From Nitrospirota bacterium (GTDB taxonomy: Bacteria; Nitrospirota; Nitrospiria; Nitrospirales; Nitrospiraceae), in contig JACRLR010000056.1 of NCBI GenBank assembly GCA_016219645.1, positions 1 to 62,211 of the forward strand: a stretch of DNA of 62,211 nucleotides, written 5' to 3'. The position numbers and the translations under genes are program-made. This document shows positions 39,008 to 49,030 of the stretch, one piece after another. The notes beneath the pieces are model-generated. The model saw nothing but the letters and a program-made list of their open reading frames with translations, made no database searches and was not told the DNA's origin. Numbering within the stretch: position 1 is the first letter of the stretch; the number at the start of each line of letters is the position of its first letter.

Positions 39008-40258
39008 TCACTTGGCTGTTACACACGTCCGCTTATACCCTTGCGCGATGGCCTCTTCAGCTTCCCCAGAAAACCGGCTGATGGCCATGGCAATCCGTTC
39101 GACATCGTCTTCCGTGACATAGCGGTGCAGCGGCAACGTGACCAATCGCGCCGCCAAGGCCTCAGCCCCCGGAAAGCGCTGCGACCGATGTTTGGATGCA
39201 ACCTCGGGAATCATGCAAACCGGCGCTGGGTATGAGGCACTCACACCCAGCCCGTAGTCTTTGGCAATGAGACACAGCGCGGCCTTTTGTTGAGCAGTTG
39301 GCATCAGCAGGGGAAGGCGCAGGTAGGCCGATTGATCAGATGGCCCGGGGTTAATGGTGCGAGTAAACGACGGAAGTCTTTTTCGAAACAGTTGGTGGGC
39401 CTTGATCCGACATCGATTTGATTCTTCGAGCCGGCTCCTCCACGAGGAAAGCAATCCTGCTCGCATCCCGTCCATCCGGCAGACCGGATAATCCAGGGAG
39501 TACTTGGTTTCACCGAGCCCCAGGAACGGTAACCCCGCAGGCAGCCAATACAGTAGGGGATGAAGGAGCACTTTGGTGGCAATAACTGTGAGGGCATTCG
39601 CGAGCAAGCTTGCCGCCGGTTCTTGAGGTAATCCTTGGTACAGTGCCGATACCGCCTCAGCCACGCTGTCGGAGTTGGTGACTATCACTCCCCCAGATCC
39701 GGCTGAGACATTCTTCCCCCGACCGAGGCTGAAAAACCCGACATCTCCCTGTGTGCCAAGCCATTGGCCGTCAGCTCGACCTCCCATCGCCTGCGCTGCA
39801 TCTTCGATGACGAACACGCCAGACGACTTGGCGATCGCTTTGATACTCTTGAGATCCGCTGGTTGACCGAACAAATGAGGCGTAACAATGGCTAGAGTGT
39901 TCTCCCCCACAACAGCCTCCAGCTCGCCAAGGTCGAAATCGAGGCTGTGCGGGTCCACATCGCAAAGGGCAACCTCGAGCCCGGCTTTATGAACAGCGGA
40001 GGGAATTGAGTAGCAAGAGTAGGCCGGTATGATGACCTGCCGACGGGAGGAGTGGGCTTTCATACTATTCAGAACCGTTACTAATGCTGCCTTACCAGAG
40101 GTCAGGAGAAAGACATGCCGAACCCCGAAGTAACTCTTCAGTTCCGACTCCAACTTTGCACATGAGGGAGCAGGACGCAGCAGTCCCGCGATCCCCTTCA
40201 GCAGATCAGGAAGACATAACGGTGCTGCAGTTGGAGGCAGGTGCCGTTGGACTTTCAT
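39008..40258 (-). CDS. DegT/DnrJ/EryC1/StrS-family sugar aminotransferase
   Basis: 416 residues from ATG 40258, overlapping the FemAB stop as ATGA. PLP-dependent fold: FLLTSGKAALVTVLNSM, VIIPAYSCYSIPSAV, FVIEDAAQAMGG and the PLP lysine in FSLGRGKNVSAGSGG (Lys in place of the usual H-K spacing). It would add an amino group to a keto-sugar nucleotide. The extra helical segment around LTVIATKVLLHPLLYWLPAG is not usual for the family and may contact the membrane. Confidence 0.85.
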   Translation of the reverse strand: MKVQRHLPPTAAPLCLPDLLKGIAGLLRPAPSCAKLESELKSYFGVRHVFLLTSGKAALVTVLNSMKAHSSRRQVIIPAYSCYSIPSAVHKAGLEVALCDVDPHSLDFDLGELEAVVGENTLAIVTPHLFGQPADLKSIKAIAKSSGVFVIEDAAQAMGGRADGQWLGTQGDVGFFSLGRGKNVSAGSGGVIVTNSDSVAEAVSALYQGLPQEPAASLLANALTVIATKVLLHPLLYWLPAGLPFLGLGETKYSLDYPVCRMDGMRAGLLSSWRSRLEESNRCRIKAHQLFRKRLPSFTRTINPGPSDQSAYLRLPLLMPTAQQKAALCLIAKDYGLGVSASYPAPVCMIPEVASKHRSQRFPGAEALAARLVTLPLHRYVTEDDVERIAMAISRFSGEAEEAIAQGYKRTCVTAK

Positions 40259-41298
40259 GGCAGATACTTTGAAATCCGAGGTCCTATCAAAGTGGTCAGT
40301 GGAAGTGGAAGCCGCTTCCATGTCTCGATAGCGAAGCTGAATTTTGGGTTCTGAGGATTCAGTTCCGGAAGAGGCTGACCATCTCGAAGCCAGTAGTGCC
40401 ATTCAAGCTGAACAGGCTTGGCCCCCCACTGTTGTTTGAATCGGTACGTTCCGCTATCCCTTGTGGAGCGCCCAAAGTCGAAAATCCGATACCCCTGTTC
40501 ACAGGCATATCTAAGCACAGAGCCATACAACAGCATGTTCGGAGCAATCCGAGCGTAGCGCCTGTCCGAGGATGCCCATGGAATTTCCAGGGTATTGCGA
40601 AACCCCACGAGAAAGCCAGCTGCCACAGGCTGTTCCTCCAGAGACACGACAGCGATCTTGGTCTCTTTGGGGAAAGATCGAAGAATCTCGGCAAAGAAAT
40701 GTTTTCTATACACCGGCGTCCCTAAATCGCGCATGTTCCTCGAGAATACTGTGTAGAACTCATCGAGCAGGTTTCCCTCCCCGACTTTGACTTCCATGCC
40801 CTCCTTTTCACCACGCCGGATTTGACTCCGCAACTTTGGAGGAAATCCTTTGAGCAGATCCTCGTACCGAGGTGGAAGCTCTAAACGCATCGATACTTTA
40901 TGATCTTTCTTAGGCCACGCCAGCTCCATCCCGGCCACGTGGCGGAGTTCGATGTGGGAAGCCCCCAGTGCCCCTGCATCACGCACGGCTTCTGCTAAGA
41001 GCGCATCTCTCACCTCCCCACTTTCGGCAATCACGCCGCCATAGTTGAAGTAGGGAAGGGAAACCAGAAACGTCCCGAATACTCGGCTCTTGAGATACAC
41101 CAGCGGAAGAATGCCTCTCACATCTCCCTGCTCGTCTGTCGCCATGTAATAGAGGGTAGGATGCCCGAAGACGTTGGCAATCACATGACGCCAGGCCGTG
41201 AGGTGGTACGTCGTAGCCCCTTGATGTTCTCCAACGTAACGATCCCAGACCGCTTCTTCGTTGGATTGCTCTATTCTGATGACATTGACTCTGGCCAT
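40255..41298 (-). CDS. FemAB-family GNAT protein of the XrtA/PEP-CTERM-associated type
   Basis: 347 residues. Two GNAT-like halves: AWRHVIANVFGHPTLYYMA in the first, and FDFGRSTRDSGTYRFKQQWG in the second. The latter is the hallmark of the FemAB proteins that accompany exosortase A systems. FemAB enzymes transfer amino acids from aminoacyl-tRNA to an amino group on a cell-wall or glycan precursor, and this one could put an amino acid on an amino sugar. The exosortase itself is not in the window. About 200 bases without a gene separate it from asnB copy 2. Confidence 0.85.
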   Translation of the reverse strand: MARVNVIRIEQSNEEAVWDRYVGEHQGATTYHLTAWRHVIANVFGHPTLYYMATDEQGDVRGILPLVYLKSRVFGTFLVSLPYFNYGGVIAESGEVRDALLAEAVRDAGALGASHIELRHVAGMELAWPKKDHKVSMRLELPPRYEDLLKGFPPKLRSQIRRGEKEGMEVKVGEGNLLDEFYTVFSRNMRDLGTPVYRKHFFAEILRSFPKETKIAVVSLEEQPVAAGFLVGFRNTLEIPWASSDRRYARIAPNMLLYGSVLRYACEQGYRIFDFGRSTRDSGTYRFKQQWGAKPVQLEWHYWLRDGQPLPELNPQNPKFSFAIETWKRLPLPLTTLIGPRISKYLP

Positions 41299-41495
41299 GT
41301 CTTTCTACTGTCTCCTGCGATTCCCGCTCTGCCCCTGAATGCCCTATCGACTTCCGTTCAGCTTGTCTCCGTCGCTCCCCTTCAATCACGAAGGGAGGCT
41401 GTCCCGTAACATTGTTTTCGTAGAGTTCTCAGGAATCTGAGGGGGAATGACTGAAGTCACCCACATGAACCGGCAATCGATTGATTCCGCCGGAT

Positions 41496-43454
41496 TCACT
41501 TCACCACCCTAAGTCGTCGACTGTGAACCTCCCGCTCCAGCCTGACAGGCGGCGGAGAGACAATCCGGTCGGTCCAGTTGGGATTCTGGTCAACGAAAAT
41601 CTTAAACCACAGCTCGACGTTCACGAGCGCCCACGTCAGGTCACCGTACTGGCAAGCTCCTTTCAGAACATCAGGCGTAAAGATTCCCCGGCTGATGCTG
41701 TCCGGGGCAATCAAGATCTCCTCTGTGAGATCTTTCATGACTTTCGATCGCCAGAAATTGTCCGGAACAGGGAAGTTGCATTTATCCCTCCTCGCCCACA
41801 CCTCATTGGGAAGCAGCTTGGCTGCCACTTGCCGCAACAGGTACTTCGGTTCGAGCCCTCTCACTTTCTGCTCTGGCGGAACCGTAGCAAGGAACTCAAC
41901 GATCCGGTTATCGAGGAACGGCACCCGAGACTCAATCGACAGCGCCATACTGACGCGGTCCTCTAAGAGAAGCAGACTGGGGAGATAAACCCGCTGATCA
42001 TGATAGAGGCACTGGTCCAGAACCTCATCGGTGTCGACCTCCAGGAACGGTTTGAGATAATCATCAACGGGGCTGTAGCCTCCCAAGCTCGTCGTAAAAT
42101 CGGCGGTGAAAGCTCCTAGCCATTGACCACAGTGAAGCTCGATCCAGAGATCTTTGAGAGTCTTCTCTGGCTTGAATATCCGCTGCCGGAGGGACCGAGC
42201 CAGGCCTGTCAAACCACGACTCAACAGCTTCTTGATCAGGGGCTGATCCAGCGGTGAGCCAGACATGCGCTGAGCATATTTGAACTGGCCGAACATGTCC
42301 GTACGGCCAAAGCTGGCCTGAAATTGTGCCGGATAGCCTGCGAAGAGTTCGTCACCGCCGTGCCCCGTCAAAGTAACTTTCACATGATGACGGGCCAGTT
42401 GGGAGGCCGTGAAATATGCGAACCCGCCTTGCGTCGCCATTGGAACATCCATGTGCCAGAGTAAATAGGGAAGGCGACTGGCGAAATCCATGGAGTCCGG
42501 CTTGCCCTCACAGTATTCGGATCCCACATGGCGAGCCACAATCCGGGCGAGCAGGGTCTCATCCACAAATCCATCTTCTGCAAACCCGATGGAGAAGGTC
42601 TTCAGGCCTGGGCGATGCCGCGCGGCCAGAGCCGTCACCGTGCTGGAATCTAAACCACCACTCAGGTGACACCCTAAGGACGCGTCACTTCGGCAGTGCA
42701 TCTTCACTGACTCGTCCAAGAGATAAAATAACTCATCCCTGACCGCCTCGTCGGACCGAGAGCGATTGTAATTGTATCGCAGTCCCCAGTATTTTTTGAT
42801 CAGAGGGCGGCCCGATTCGAGATCCACACGGAGCATATGCCCCGGTTCAAGTTCCCGGATATTCCGAAACATCGTTTTGCCTCCGAGCGCCCGGCCACAG
42901 AAAGCGTAATCAGCCAACGCCTGGGGATCGATGGCCCTCTCGACATCCGGATCTTCCAGGATCGCCTTGATCTCGGAGGCCAAGATGAGCTTCTTGGGAG
43001 TAACATAGTAATAGAGGTTCTTGATCCCCATCCGATCTCTGGCTGCAACCAAACGGCGCCGGCGCCGGTCCCACAGGACAAACGAAAACATTCCATTAAA
43101 CCGGGTGACGCACTCCTCTCCGTCTTCCTCATACAGGTGGGGAATGACTTCAGTATCCGAGGAGGATGAAAACCGATGCCCCTTGGCTTTCAGGTCTTGC
43201 GTTAATTCAAGGTAGTTGTAAATCTCCCCGTTGAACACGACTTGGATCGAGCCATCCTCATTGGACATGGGCTGCCGGCCGGTTTCCGATAGATCGATAA
43301 TGGACAAGCGGCGGTGACCCAGGCCGACGGGGCCCTCTACGAACAACCCCTCGTCGTCAGGCCCTCGATGGTGCAACACGTCCCGCATAGCCCTCAGCCG
43401 TTGAGAGTCTATGGCTGCGCGGTCAAAATTGAGGACGGCTACAATTCCACACAT
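41496..43454 (-). CDS. Asparagine-synthase-type glutamine amidotransferase (copy 2)
   Basis: 652 residues. MCGIVAVLNFDRAA (nucleophile Cys2), VFNGEIYNYLELTQDL and SDTEVIPHLYEE in the glutaminase domain; CHLSGGLDSSTVTA and TGHGGDELFAGYP in the synthetase domain, all intact. It differs clearly from copy 1 (for example, CHLSGGLDS against AFLSGGIDS), so this is not a recent duplication. It probably amidates a uronic acid or other carboxyl group. FkbM and flippase genes precede it. Confidence 0.86.
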   Translation of the reverse strand: MCGIVAVLNFDRAAIDSQRLRAMRDVLHHRGPDDEGLFVEGPVGLGHRRLSIIDLSETGRQPMSNEDGSIQVVFNGEIYNYLELTQDLKAKGHRFSSSSDTEVIPHLYEEDGEECVTRFNGMFSFVLWDRRRRRLVAARDRMGIKNLYYYVTPKKLILASEIKAILEDPDVERAIDPQALADYAFCGRALGGKTMFRNIRELEPGHMLRVDLESGRPLIKKYWGLRYNYNRSRSDEAVRDELFYLLDESVKMHCRSDASLGCHLSGGLDSSTVTALAARHRPGLKTFSIGFAEDGFVDETLLARIVARHVGSEYCEGKPDSMDFASRLPYLLWHMDVPMATQGGFAYFTASQLARHHVKVTLTGHGGDELFAGYPAQFQASFGRTDMFGQFKYAQRMSGSPLDQPLIKKLLSRGLTGLARSLRQRIFKPEKTLKDLWIELHCGQWLGAFTADFTTSLGGYSPVDDYLKPFLEVDTDEVLDQCLYHDQRVYLPSLLLLEDRVSMALSIESRVPFLDNRIVEFLATVPPEQKVRGLEPKYLLRQVAAKLLPNEVWARRDKCNFPVPDNFWRSKVMKDLTEEILIAPDSISRGIFTPDVLKGACQYGDLTWALVNVELWFKIFVDQNPNWTDRIVSPPPVRLEREVHSRRLRVVK

Positions 43455-43542
43455 GGCTGCAAGATCCTTCCCGTCGGGGCATTATCCGTACAGAAGAGAT
43501 TGGAGACAGACGCTGAGACCTGGAAACACCACTAAGAGCTAT

Positions 43543-44664
43543 TTAGCCCGCTTGCGCGCCCGACAAGGAGGCAATCCTCTTGAACATCGCGGACCGTTCC
43601 GAGACACAGAGCACGTTGTGATGCCCGATAACCCCATTGGAGGATTCAAGGTTTATAAGTTCTTCATAGTCGCCCCTGTCGACGGAAAAGAACCGGTAGG
43701 GCCCACACTCCCGAATCTTCCTCAACAAATCGCTCGATGAATACCCCGCCATAGCAAAGATATGAGGGTTTAACTCAATTAATATGCTGGGCTCGAACTC
43801 GCTCAATGTCCGGCACGCGCCCTTTACAAAATCCATCTCTGCGCCTTCCGCGTCGCATTTGATGAAGTCGCATCGGCTCACGTGGTACTTCAGCACAAAG
43901 GCGTCAAGCGTCGTGAGGCTGCAGGTTGACTGAATGGATGATGCGGTGGACATCCGGACCATCGAGGCATTGCCACATGCTTCATCGGGGTAGTAATGCA
44001 TCGTCACCCTGCCGTCTCTGTCGCCCAGCGCAATATTATTGAGTACCACGTTGAGGCATTTGTTTAAGTTGCAGTTGCCCGTGAGGACTTGATAGGTGCT
44101 AGCCAGCGGTTCAAAGGCGTGAACGGTTCCTCGAGGCCCTACGAGCCGGCTCAGAAGGGTGGTATACCACCCGATATTGGCCCCGACGTCGAACGCCATA
44201 TCGCCTTCAGAGACACAAGCCATCACGACACGGGTCTCTACCGGCTCATAGACTCCCGTGCCGAGCAGGCCCATGTGATATTGTTTTTCCCTTGGGTCCA
44301 CACAAAATCGCCTTCCATCGCGCGAGCGCACAACGATCTGATGCCCCTTCGAGAGCCTGCCTGCCAGTTTGCTTGCCAGATCGTTTACCCGCCACAGATC
44401 GCTCCCGGACGGCGCCAACCGGGAACCTTCTCTCAGCAGTCGAATCACGAGCAACGAGAGGGCGTCGCAAATCATTGGCTGTCCTTGTTGCACGAATTCC
44501 TTTTGCGCCTCTACTCCGGTGCCGGCAACACTGCGCTCGCCCAGTCCGTCACGCTCATTTCCCTCGCCCACAGAGAGACATTGCGCCCCACCATTCGCAA
44601 CTGGTCCCGTCGTGGTTGAGGAAACATCCACGCCCGCTGCCTGTGTCTTGTGTTGCTGGATCAT
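43543..44664 (-). CDS. FkbM-family SAM-dependent methyltransferase
   Basis: 373 residues from ATG 44664 (MIQQHKTQAAG), chosen because AGGAGG lies eight bases upstream. The first ~100 residues are a poorly conserved extension. The SAM loop is AFDVGANIGWYTTLLS, followed by HAFEPLASTYQ and the FkbM motif DFIKCDAEGAEMDFVKGA. Members O-methylate sugars. It sits between flippase and asnB copy 2, so it probably methylates the polysaccharide unit. Confidence 0.87.
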   Translation of the reverse strand: MIQQHKTQAAGVDVSSTTTGPVANGGAQCLSVGEGNERDGLGERSVAGTGVEAQKEFVQQGQPMICDALSLLVIRLLREGSRLAPSGSDLWRVNDLASKLAGRLSKGHQIVVRSRDGRRFCVDPREKQYHMGLLGTGVYEPVETRVVMACVSEGDMAFDVGANIGWYTTLLSRLVGPRGTVHAFEPLASTYQVLTGNCNLNKCLNVVLNNIALGDRDGRVTMHYYPDEACGNASMVRMSTASSIQSTCSLTTLDAFVLKYHVSRCDFIKCDAEGAEMDFVKGACRTLSEFEPSILIELNPHIFAMAGYSSSDLLRKIRECGPYRFFSVDRGDYEELINLESSNGVIGHHNVLCVSERSAMFKRIASLSGAQAG

Positions 44665-44690
44665 CGCGGAATCCTCCTTAGCCTGATGCC

Positions 44691-46178
44691 TCACGCGCCT
44701 TTTGTTGTGCTCCTCGGATTGAATGTCATGTCTTTCCCAATCACCCATCGCACAAGTTGGACGATCTCACTGACCAGTCGGCCCCCTTGCCAAAAGATAC
44801 AGCCACCGTAGACAACCGCGCCAAGGCCGACACTCAGGATCAATCGAAGCAAATGGGTCGCGGCATCCTCGGCATGCATCGCTGAGAGCAACAGGCTGAC
44901 GGATATTGCCATCACTATGGTTCCCTTCACTATCGGCGCCACTTCGCCCCAAACCACCTTCCAATTGAGGTTAATTTCTCTGAGAGCCCGCTGCATCATC
45001 CCTGCAACCATGGCGGGATAGACCAACGCCCAGACCAGCGCAACACCGAATCCTCCTGACAATGACGCCCCTGCCCAGAATGCGATCGGCATGACGAACA
45101 GTAGACTGATCGTCCACCAGAACAAGACCGAAGCCCGATACCGGGACAGTAATACCGGAGGAAACAGCACCTCACAGGACCGGACAACAGAACTGACGCA
45201 CAAGACTTGCAGCAACGGGACAAGCGGCAACCACTTCTCTGTAAGGGCCACCCAGACAAGATCCTCCGTTACTAGTGCAAGCCCGATGCATAGAGGGAAA
45301 GTCAGGCACGCGACCATTCGTATCTGGCGCAGGAACACCAACCGCATCTGCTCCACGTTGTCTTGCAATCCTGCCATGAGCGGAAAGGCAATCTGATTCA
45401 CCACAACGGAGATCTTATGGACGGGCAACAACGCGATCTGTTTGGCCATCGAATATAAACCGACCCCCATCTCGCCTGACATCTTTCCCAGGACGAGACT
45501 GTCCGTTTGCTCATAGACAGCCCAGCTAATACTGCCGCCGAGCTTGGCTGAACCGAAGTTCAGAATGGCTCTGGTGCGAGGGCTCCCCATCTTTAGGCCC
45601 GGTCGCCACGCAGAAAGCTTGAAGGTAATGACGCTTTGCACCAATGGCATGAGCAGAGTGCCCGTCACCAGCGCCCACACGCCGAACCCTGCAGAAGCCA
45701 TTGCAACCTGCACCGGTACCGCTACGGCGACTGAGAGGATTTCAGCTCGCGAGGTCTTGTCGAGTGCGAGCGCTTTTCGTAACAGGCCATCCGGTATGAT
45801 CTTGACAGCGGTCAACGGCAGAGTAAGACTGACGACACGCAGAATCTCACAAATCATCGGGACACCAAACCAGTCTGCAATCGTGGGTGCAGCCACGTAC
45901 AGGACTCCGTACCCAACAGCCGCCATCCCCACAGCACTCCAAAAACAGAGGTTCAGCTCCCGCTCATCAAGATCCTTGAATTGAATGACTATCGCGCTTA
46001 ACCCCATTTCCGTCACAATCGCCAACGCGCCTACCCAGATAGCGGTCATGGCCATAAGGCCGTAATCGTTCGGGCTTAGCAGCCTGGCGATATACAGCGT
46101 GCTGAGGAAGGAAATGAATTGGACAAAACCCTTCGACCATCCCACCCAGAACACGGCTTTTCCGATACGATCTTTCAT
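44691..46178 (-). CDS. Polysaccharide flippase (WzxC-like, MOP superfamily)
   Basis: 495 residues from ATG 46178 (MKDRIGKAVFWVGWSKG). About 12-14 helices. The start KAVFWVGWSKGFVQFISFL plus LYIARLLSPNDYGLMAMTAI is typical of Wzx/WzxC flippases that move lipid-linked repeat units across the inner membrane. It is the only flippase in the window. About 200 bases without a gene separate it from the toroid gene upstream. Confidence 0.88.
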   Translation of the reverse strand: MKDRIGKAVFWVGWSKGFVQFISFLSTLYIARLLSPNDYGLMAMTAIWVGALAIVTEMGLSAIVIQFKDLDERELNLCFWSAVGMAAVGYGVLYVAAPTIADWFGVPMICEILRVVSLTLPLTAVKIIPDGLLRKALALDKTSRAEILSVAVAVPVQVAMASAGFGVWALVTGTLLMPLVQSVITFKLSAWRPGLKMGSPRTRAILNFGSAKLGGSISWAVYEQTDSLVLGKMSGEMGVGLYSMAKQIALLPVHKISVVVNQIAFPLMAGLQDNVEQMRLVFLRQIRMVACLTFPLCIGLALVTEDLVWVALTEKWLPLVPLLQVLCVSSVVRSCEVLFPPVLLSRYRASVLFWWTISLLFVMPIAFWAGASLSGGFGVALVWALVYPAMVAGMMQRALREINLNWKVVWGEVAPIVKGTIVMAISVSLLLSAMHAEDAATHLLRLILSVGLGAVVYGGCIFWQGGRLVSEIVQLVRWVIGKDMTFNPRSTTKGA

Positions 46179-46376
46179 AAATACGAGATCAACTTTCTGG
46201 AGAAAACGATGGCGCTCCCTTTTGTTGGAGAGGCCCTCGCAAATTCGACGGCCGCGAGCCGGCAACAACCGCAGTCGACACTGTTAGGAATTCAATGGCA
46301 GAGCAGGAGCAGGGTGTAACAGTCAGTGCGAATGCAACTACTGAAAACAGCACAATCTGCGATGGGCGGACAGTGT

Positions 46377-47621
46377 TTAGTTGGAAGAGGCACCGTCACC
46401 GATGCCATGAGATCGCAGCCTGCTATCGCCCATCTTTCTCAGCGATAGCTCTAACATCTGGGCGTCCAGGAAAAACTTGACGGCCCAATTGAGGATCTCA
46501 AATCGGCCATACATGCCATGAATCGGCTCAGATCCGCTGATGCCCCCATACAGCCCCGGCTGATCGGTGCGCATGAATTGAACTTTTCTGAGCCCGGCAT
46601 TGGCTTTTCTCATCCCTTCCAGATAGTCCGGCATGCCGGTGAGCTGATACAACCGTCCCCAAATCCCCGCCATCTGAGCTTCCCCGGTCAGGCACCGCCA
46701 GGACACAGCAGGCTCCCAATGCCCATTGTATCGGCCGGGAAGGCTGCCGTCGGGTCGCTGTCTGGCCAAAAGGGCATCTGCCGCCTTTCGAGCCGAAGCG
46801 AGATAGGTCTCATTCTTAAGCAGCGATCCGACTTCCATGATCCCCCTGATACAGTAGGCAATCGTGTGAGTCAGCGGGCGGTCCGGCTGCGTCAGGCAAT
46901 TGGATCGAAACCACCCGTTCTCTGTCTGCTCCCCCAATGCATATTCGACGTTCCGAATGGCCCCTTCCTTAAATTCTTCGTTTCCGGTCACCAGCGCAAG
47001 CTCTAACAACGCCCATGCCGTCCTCGTATTATAGGTATAGGAAGTCATCCGTGACCCATTCGTGAAATCGGAAAGAGATTTTCTCCATGCGCCGTCTTTA
47101 TCCTGCTGCGAAACCAGGAATCCTCCAGCCCTGACTGCGCTATCCAAGTATTTCGATGCACCGGTCTCTTTGAACGCTCGAATCCATCCAAAAATCACCT
47201 GGCCCGTGTTGAAGATTGCAGGAGAAGACGGCTGATCGATCATCCCCCCTTGCACTGCTCCGCTCGGCATCTGGACCCGGCACTCCCAGTCCGCCATCCG
47301 AACTGCTCGATCAACGAATTCCTGGCTATTGACCAATCGCGCATAATCGATGAGAGTCGGAATGATATATCCGGTGGTCTCCGGATAGGGAGCAAACCAG
47401 CCTCTTTTCTTAAAATATGGCTGGTAGACCATGGAGTAGCTCCGGGCCACTCCTCCGCCCTCGAACGCGTCCTGGGCCTGGCAGATCCACTGGACCGCGG
47501 CCTCGATGTGTTCCATCGTACCCCGCTCCTCGGATCGTGATCCGGCCAGATAGACTTTGAGCAGTTCGGCGTCGGCGAACGAAGAATAGTACTTGAACAA
47601 ATCTGAAACGGCCGTGATCAT
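46377..47621 (-). CDS. Alpha/alpha-toroid (six-hairpin) protein, possibly a glycan-modifying enzyme
   Basis: 414 residues. Repeated helix pairs contain conserved aromatic-glycine turns, such as FKKRGWFAPYPETTGYIIPTL, QDKDGAWRKSL, YNTRTAWALLELA, TENGWFRSNC, THTIAYCIRGIME and RPDGSLPGRYNGHWE. This layout fits the six-hairpin glycosidase / glucuronyl-epimerase / VpsJ-like superfamily. No export signal is seen, so it would be cytosolic. Its start overlaps the stop of the CapK-like gene (ATGA), suggesting a functional pair. The exact reaction is unknown. Confidence 0.6.
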   Translation of the reverse strand: MITAVSDLFKYYSSFADAELLKVYLAGSRSEERGTMEHIEAAVQWICQAQDAFEGGGVARSYSMVYQPYFKKRGWFAPYPETTGYIIPTLIDYARLVNSQEFVDRAVRMADWECRVQMPSGAVQGGMIDQPSSPAIFNTGQVIFGWIRAFKETGASKYLDSAVRAGGFLVSQQDKDGAWRKSLSDFTNGSRMTSYTYNTRTAWALLELALVTGNEEFKEGAIRNVEYALGEQTENGWFRSNCLTQPDRPLTHTIAYCIRGIMEVGSLLKNETYLASARKAADALLARQRPDGSLPGRYNGHWEPAVSWRCLTGEAQMAGIWGRLYQLTGMPDYLEGMRKANAGLRKVQFMRTDQPGLYGGISGSEPIHGMYGRFEILNWAVKFFLDAQMLELSLRKMGDSRLRSHGIGDGASSN

Positions 47622-49024
47622 CGCAACACCTCCTGCGTTGTGACTTCAGACACAACGAGTTTGTATTTCCCCCCTCTGGTGAAGGGGATGTTTTCGAGAT
47701 AATCCACCCCGATCGAAGTATCCCCTCCGAACCGTTCGCGGATGGTCTGGAGCATCGGGGCAAGGTTGTTCTCAGCGAAGGAAGAAGTCCGGACGATCCG
47801 AATTTTAAAGGCGTCGATCTTCTCCTGCACCACCTGATACTGCTTGACGCCTTCGATCCAATGGAATGTCGCAAACAGCTGGCCATTCACATGCCCACCC
47901 AGCCTGGTCGGAAGCTGATCGATGATGCGGCCAGCGAGGTCTCCGATGCGACATAATCCGCGGCCGCATCGACAGGGCTCCTCGATCAACCGGCCTGTAT
48001 CCCCGGTCTCATACCGAAGTAACGGCATACCCTTGTTGATCAGGTCTGTCACAACCAACTGCGTATAGCCGAATGCGTCCGGGACATGCTCCATGTGGAG
48101 GATTTCCTGATTGAGATGGAGCCCCTCGCGGACAGGGCACTCGATTGCGACGATGCCCGTCTCGCTGAGGCCATATCGATTGTAAACCCGGCATCCGAAG
48201 ACTCTCTCCATCAACTCACGTTGATGAGGATAAAGCGTCTCTGAAGACACGATGACGGAACCGGGCGCAATCCCTCCAAGACGATTGGCCTCCAGATACT
48301 GGGCGAACATATAGAGCGTACTCACATACGAGATGACGACGTGAGGCTTGAATGATCGCAGCCGCTCGTAAACTCTGGCCATCTCCACCTCAGTCATCAA
48401 CGTGGGATCGACCCTCAAAGTTTGATTCTCCACGCCAAAGCGATCGTGCAGCGCCCCCTTCAATTTTGCCAGGGCAGAAGATTTCGGCTCCTGCACATCT
48501 GAGGACGGCCTGACTCGATCCCCATCGATGACGAAGGGACTGTCACGCCACAAATAGAATAGTCTCTGCCCAAGATCGTATCCTGCGATCCTGGTGAGCC
48601 GCTTTCCGGCTGCCGCCCGGATCCGGTTGCTGGCCTTCTCTTGAATATAAGAAGTCGGCTGCCCTGAAGAGCCGCTGGTGATCCCCTTCACCATTTCGCC
48701 GCGCGGGATATTTGAAGCGATCAGGTCTGCGAGCCTCTCTTGAAGGATCCGCTTCGTCAGAGTAGGAAACTTGCCAAAGTCTTCAAACGAACGGATATCC
48801 CTTGGCTCTGCCCCTATCTCCTTGAACTTTTCTTGGTAGTACGGGACATTTTCATAGGCATGTTCGAGCAGCCGGCTCAGCCGCTCCCATTGCATCGCCC
48901 GGAGGCGCTCCTGGGAAAGCCATTGCGATGCCTCGAATGTCCGGATGTTCTTCAACAGGTCGGACCCATGCCACCAGTGGTACAGCGGCAAGCTGACATG
49001 TTTGACAAACGGTGCGTATATCAT
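47618..49024 (-). CDS. CapK/PaaK-like adenylate-forming enzyme
   Basis: 468 residues. ANL-type motifs: GITSGSSGQPTSY (phosphate loop, about 114-126), YGLSETGIVAIECP, RYETGDTGRL and the metal-binding CRCGRGLCRIGDLAGR seen in phenylacetate-CoA-ligase relatives. CapK proteins activate an acid as its adenylate; partners in capsule clusters are usually unknown. Here it is followed by the toroid protein and preceded by an ATP-grasp ligase. It is therefore a candidate for activating the carboxylate made by the comAB-containing genes. Confidence 0.82.
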   Translation of the reverse strand: MIYAPFVKHVSLPLYHWWHGSDLLKNIRTFEASQWLSQERLRAMQWERLSRLLEHAYENVPYYQEKFKEIGAEPRDIRSFEDFGKFPTLTKRILQERLADLIASNIPRGEMVKGITSGSSGQPTSYIQEKASNRIRAAAGKRLTRIAGYDLGQRLFYLWRDSPFVIDGDRVRPSSDVQEPKSSALAKLKGALHDRFGVENQTLRVDPTLMTEVEMARVYERLRSFKPHVVISYVSTLYMFAQYLEANRLGGIAPGSVIVSSETLYPHQRELMERVFGCRVYNRYGLSETGIVAIECPVREGLHLNQEILHMEHVPDAFGYTQLVVTDLINKGMPLLRYETGDTGRLIEEPCRCGRGLCRIGDLAGRIIDQLPTRLGGHVNGQLFATFHWIEGVKQYQVVQEKIDAFKIRIVRTSSFAENNLAPMLQTIRERFGGDTSIGVDYLENIPFTRGGKYKLVVSEVTTQEVLR

Positions 49025-49030
49025 CCGAAT

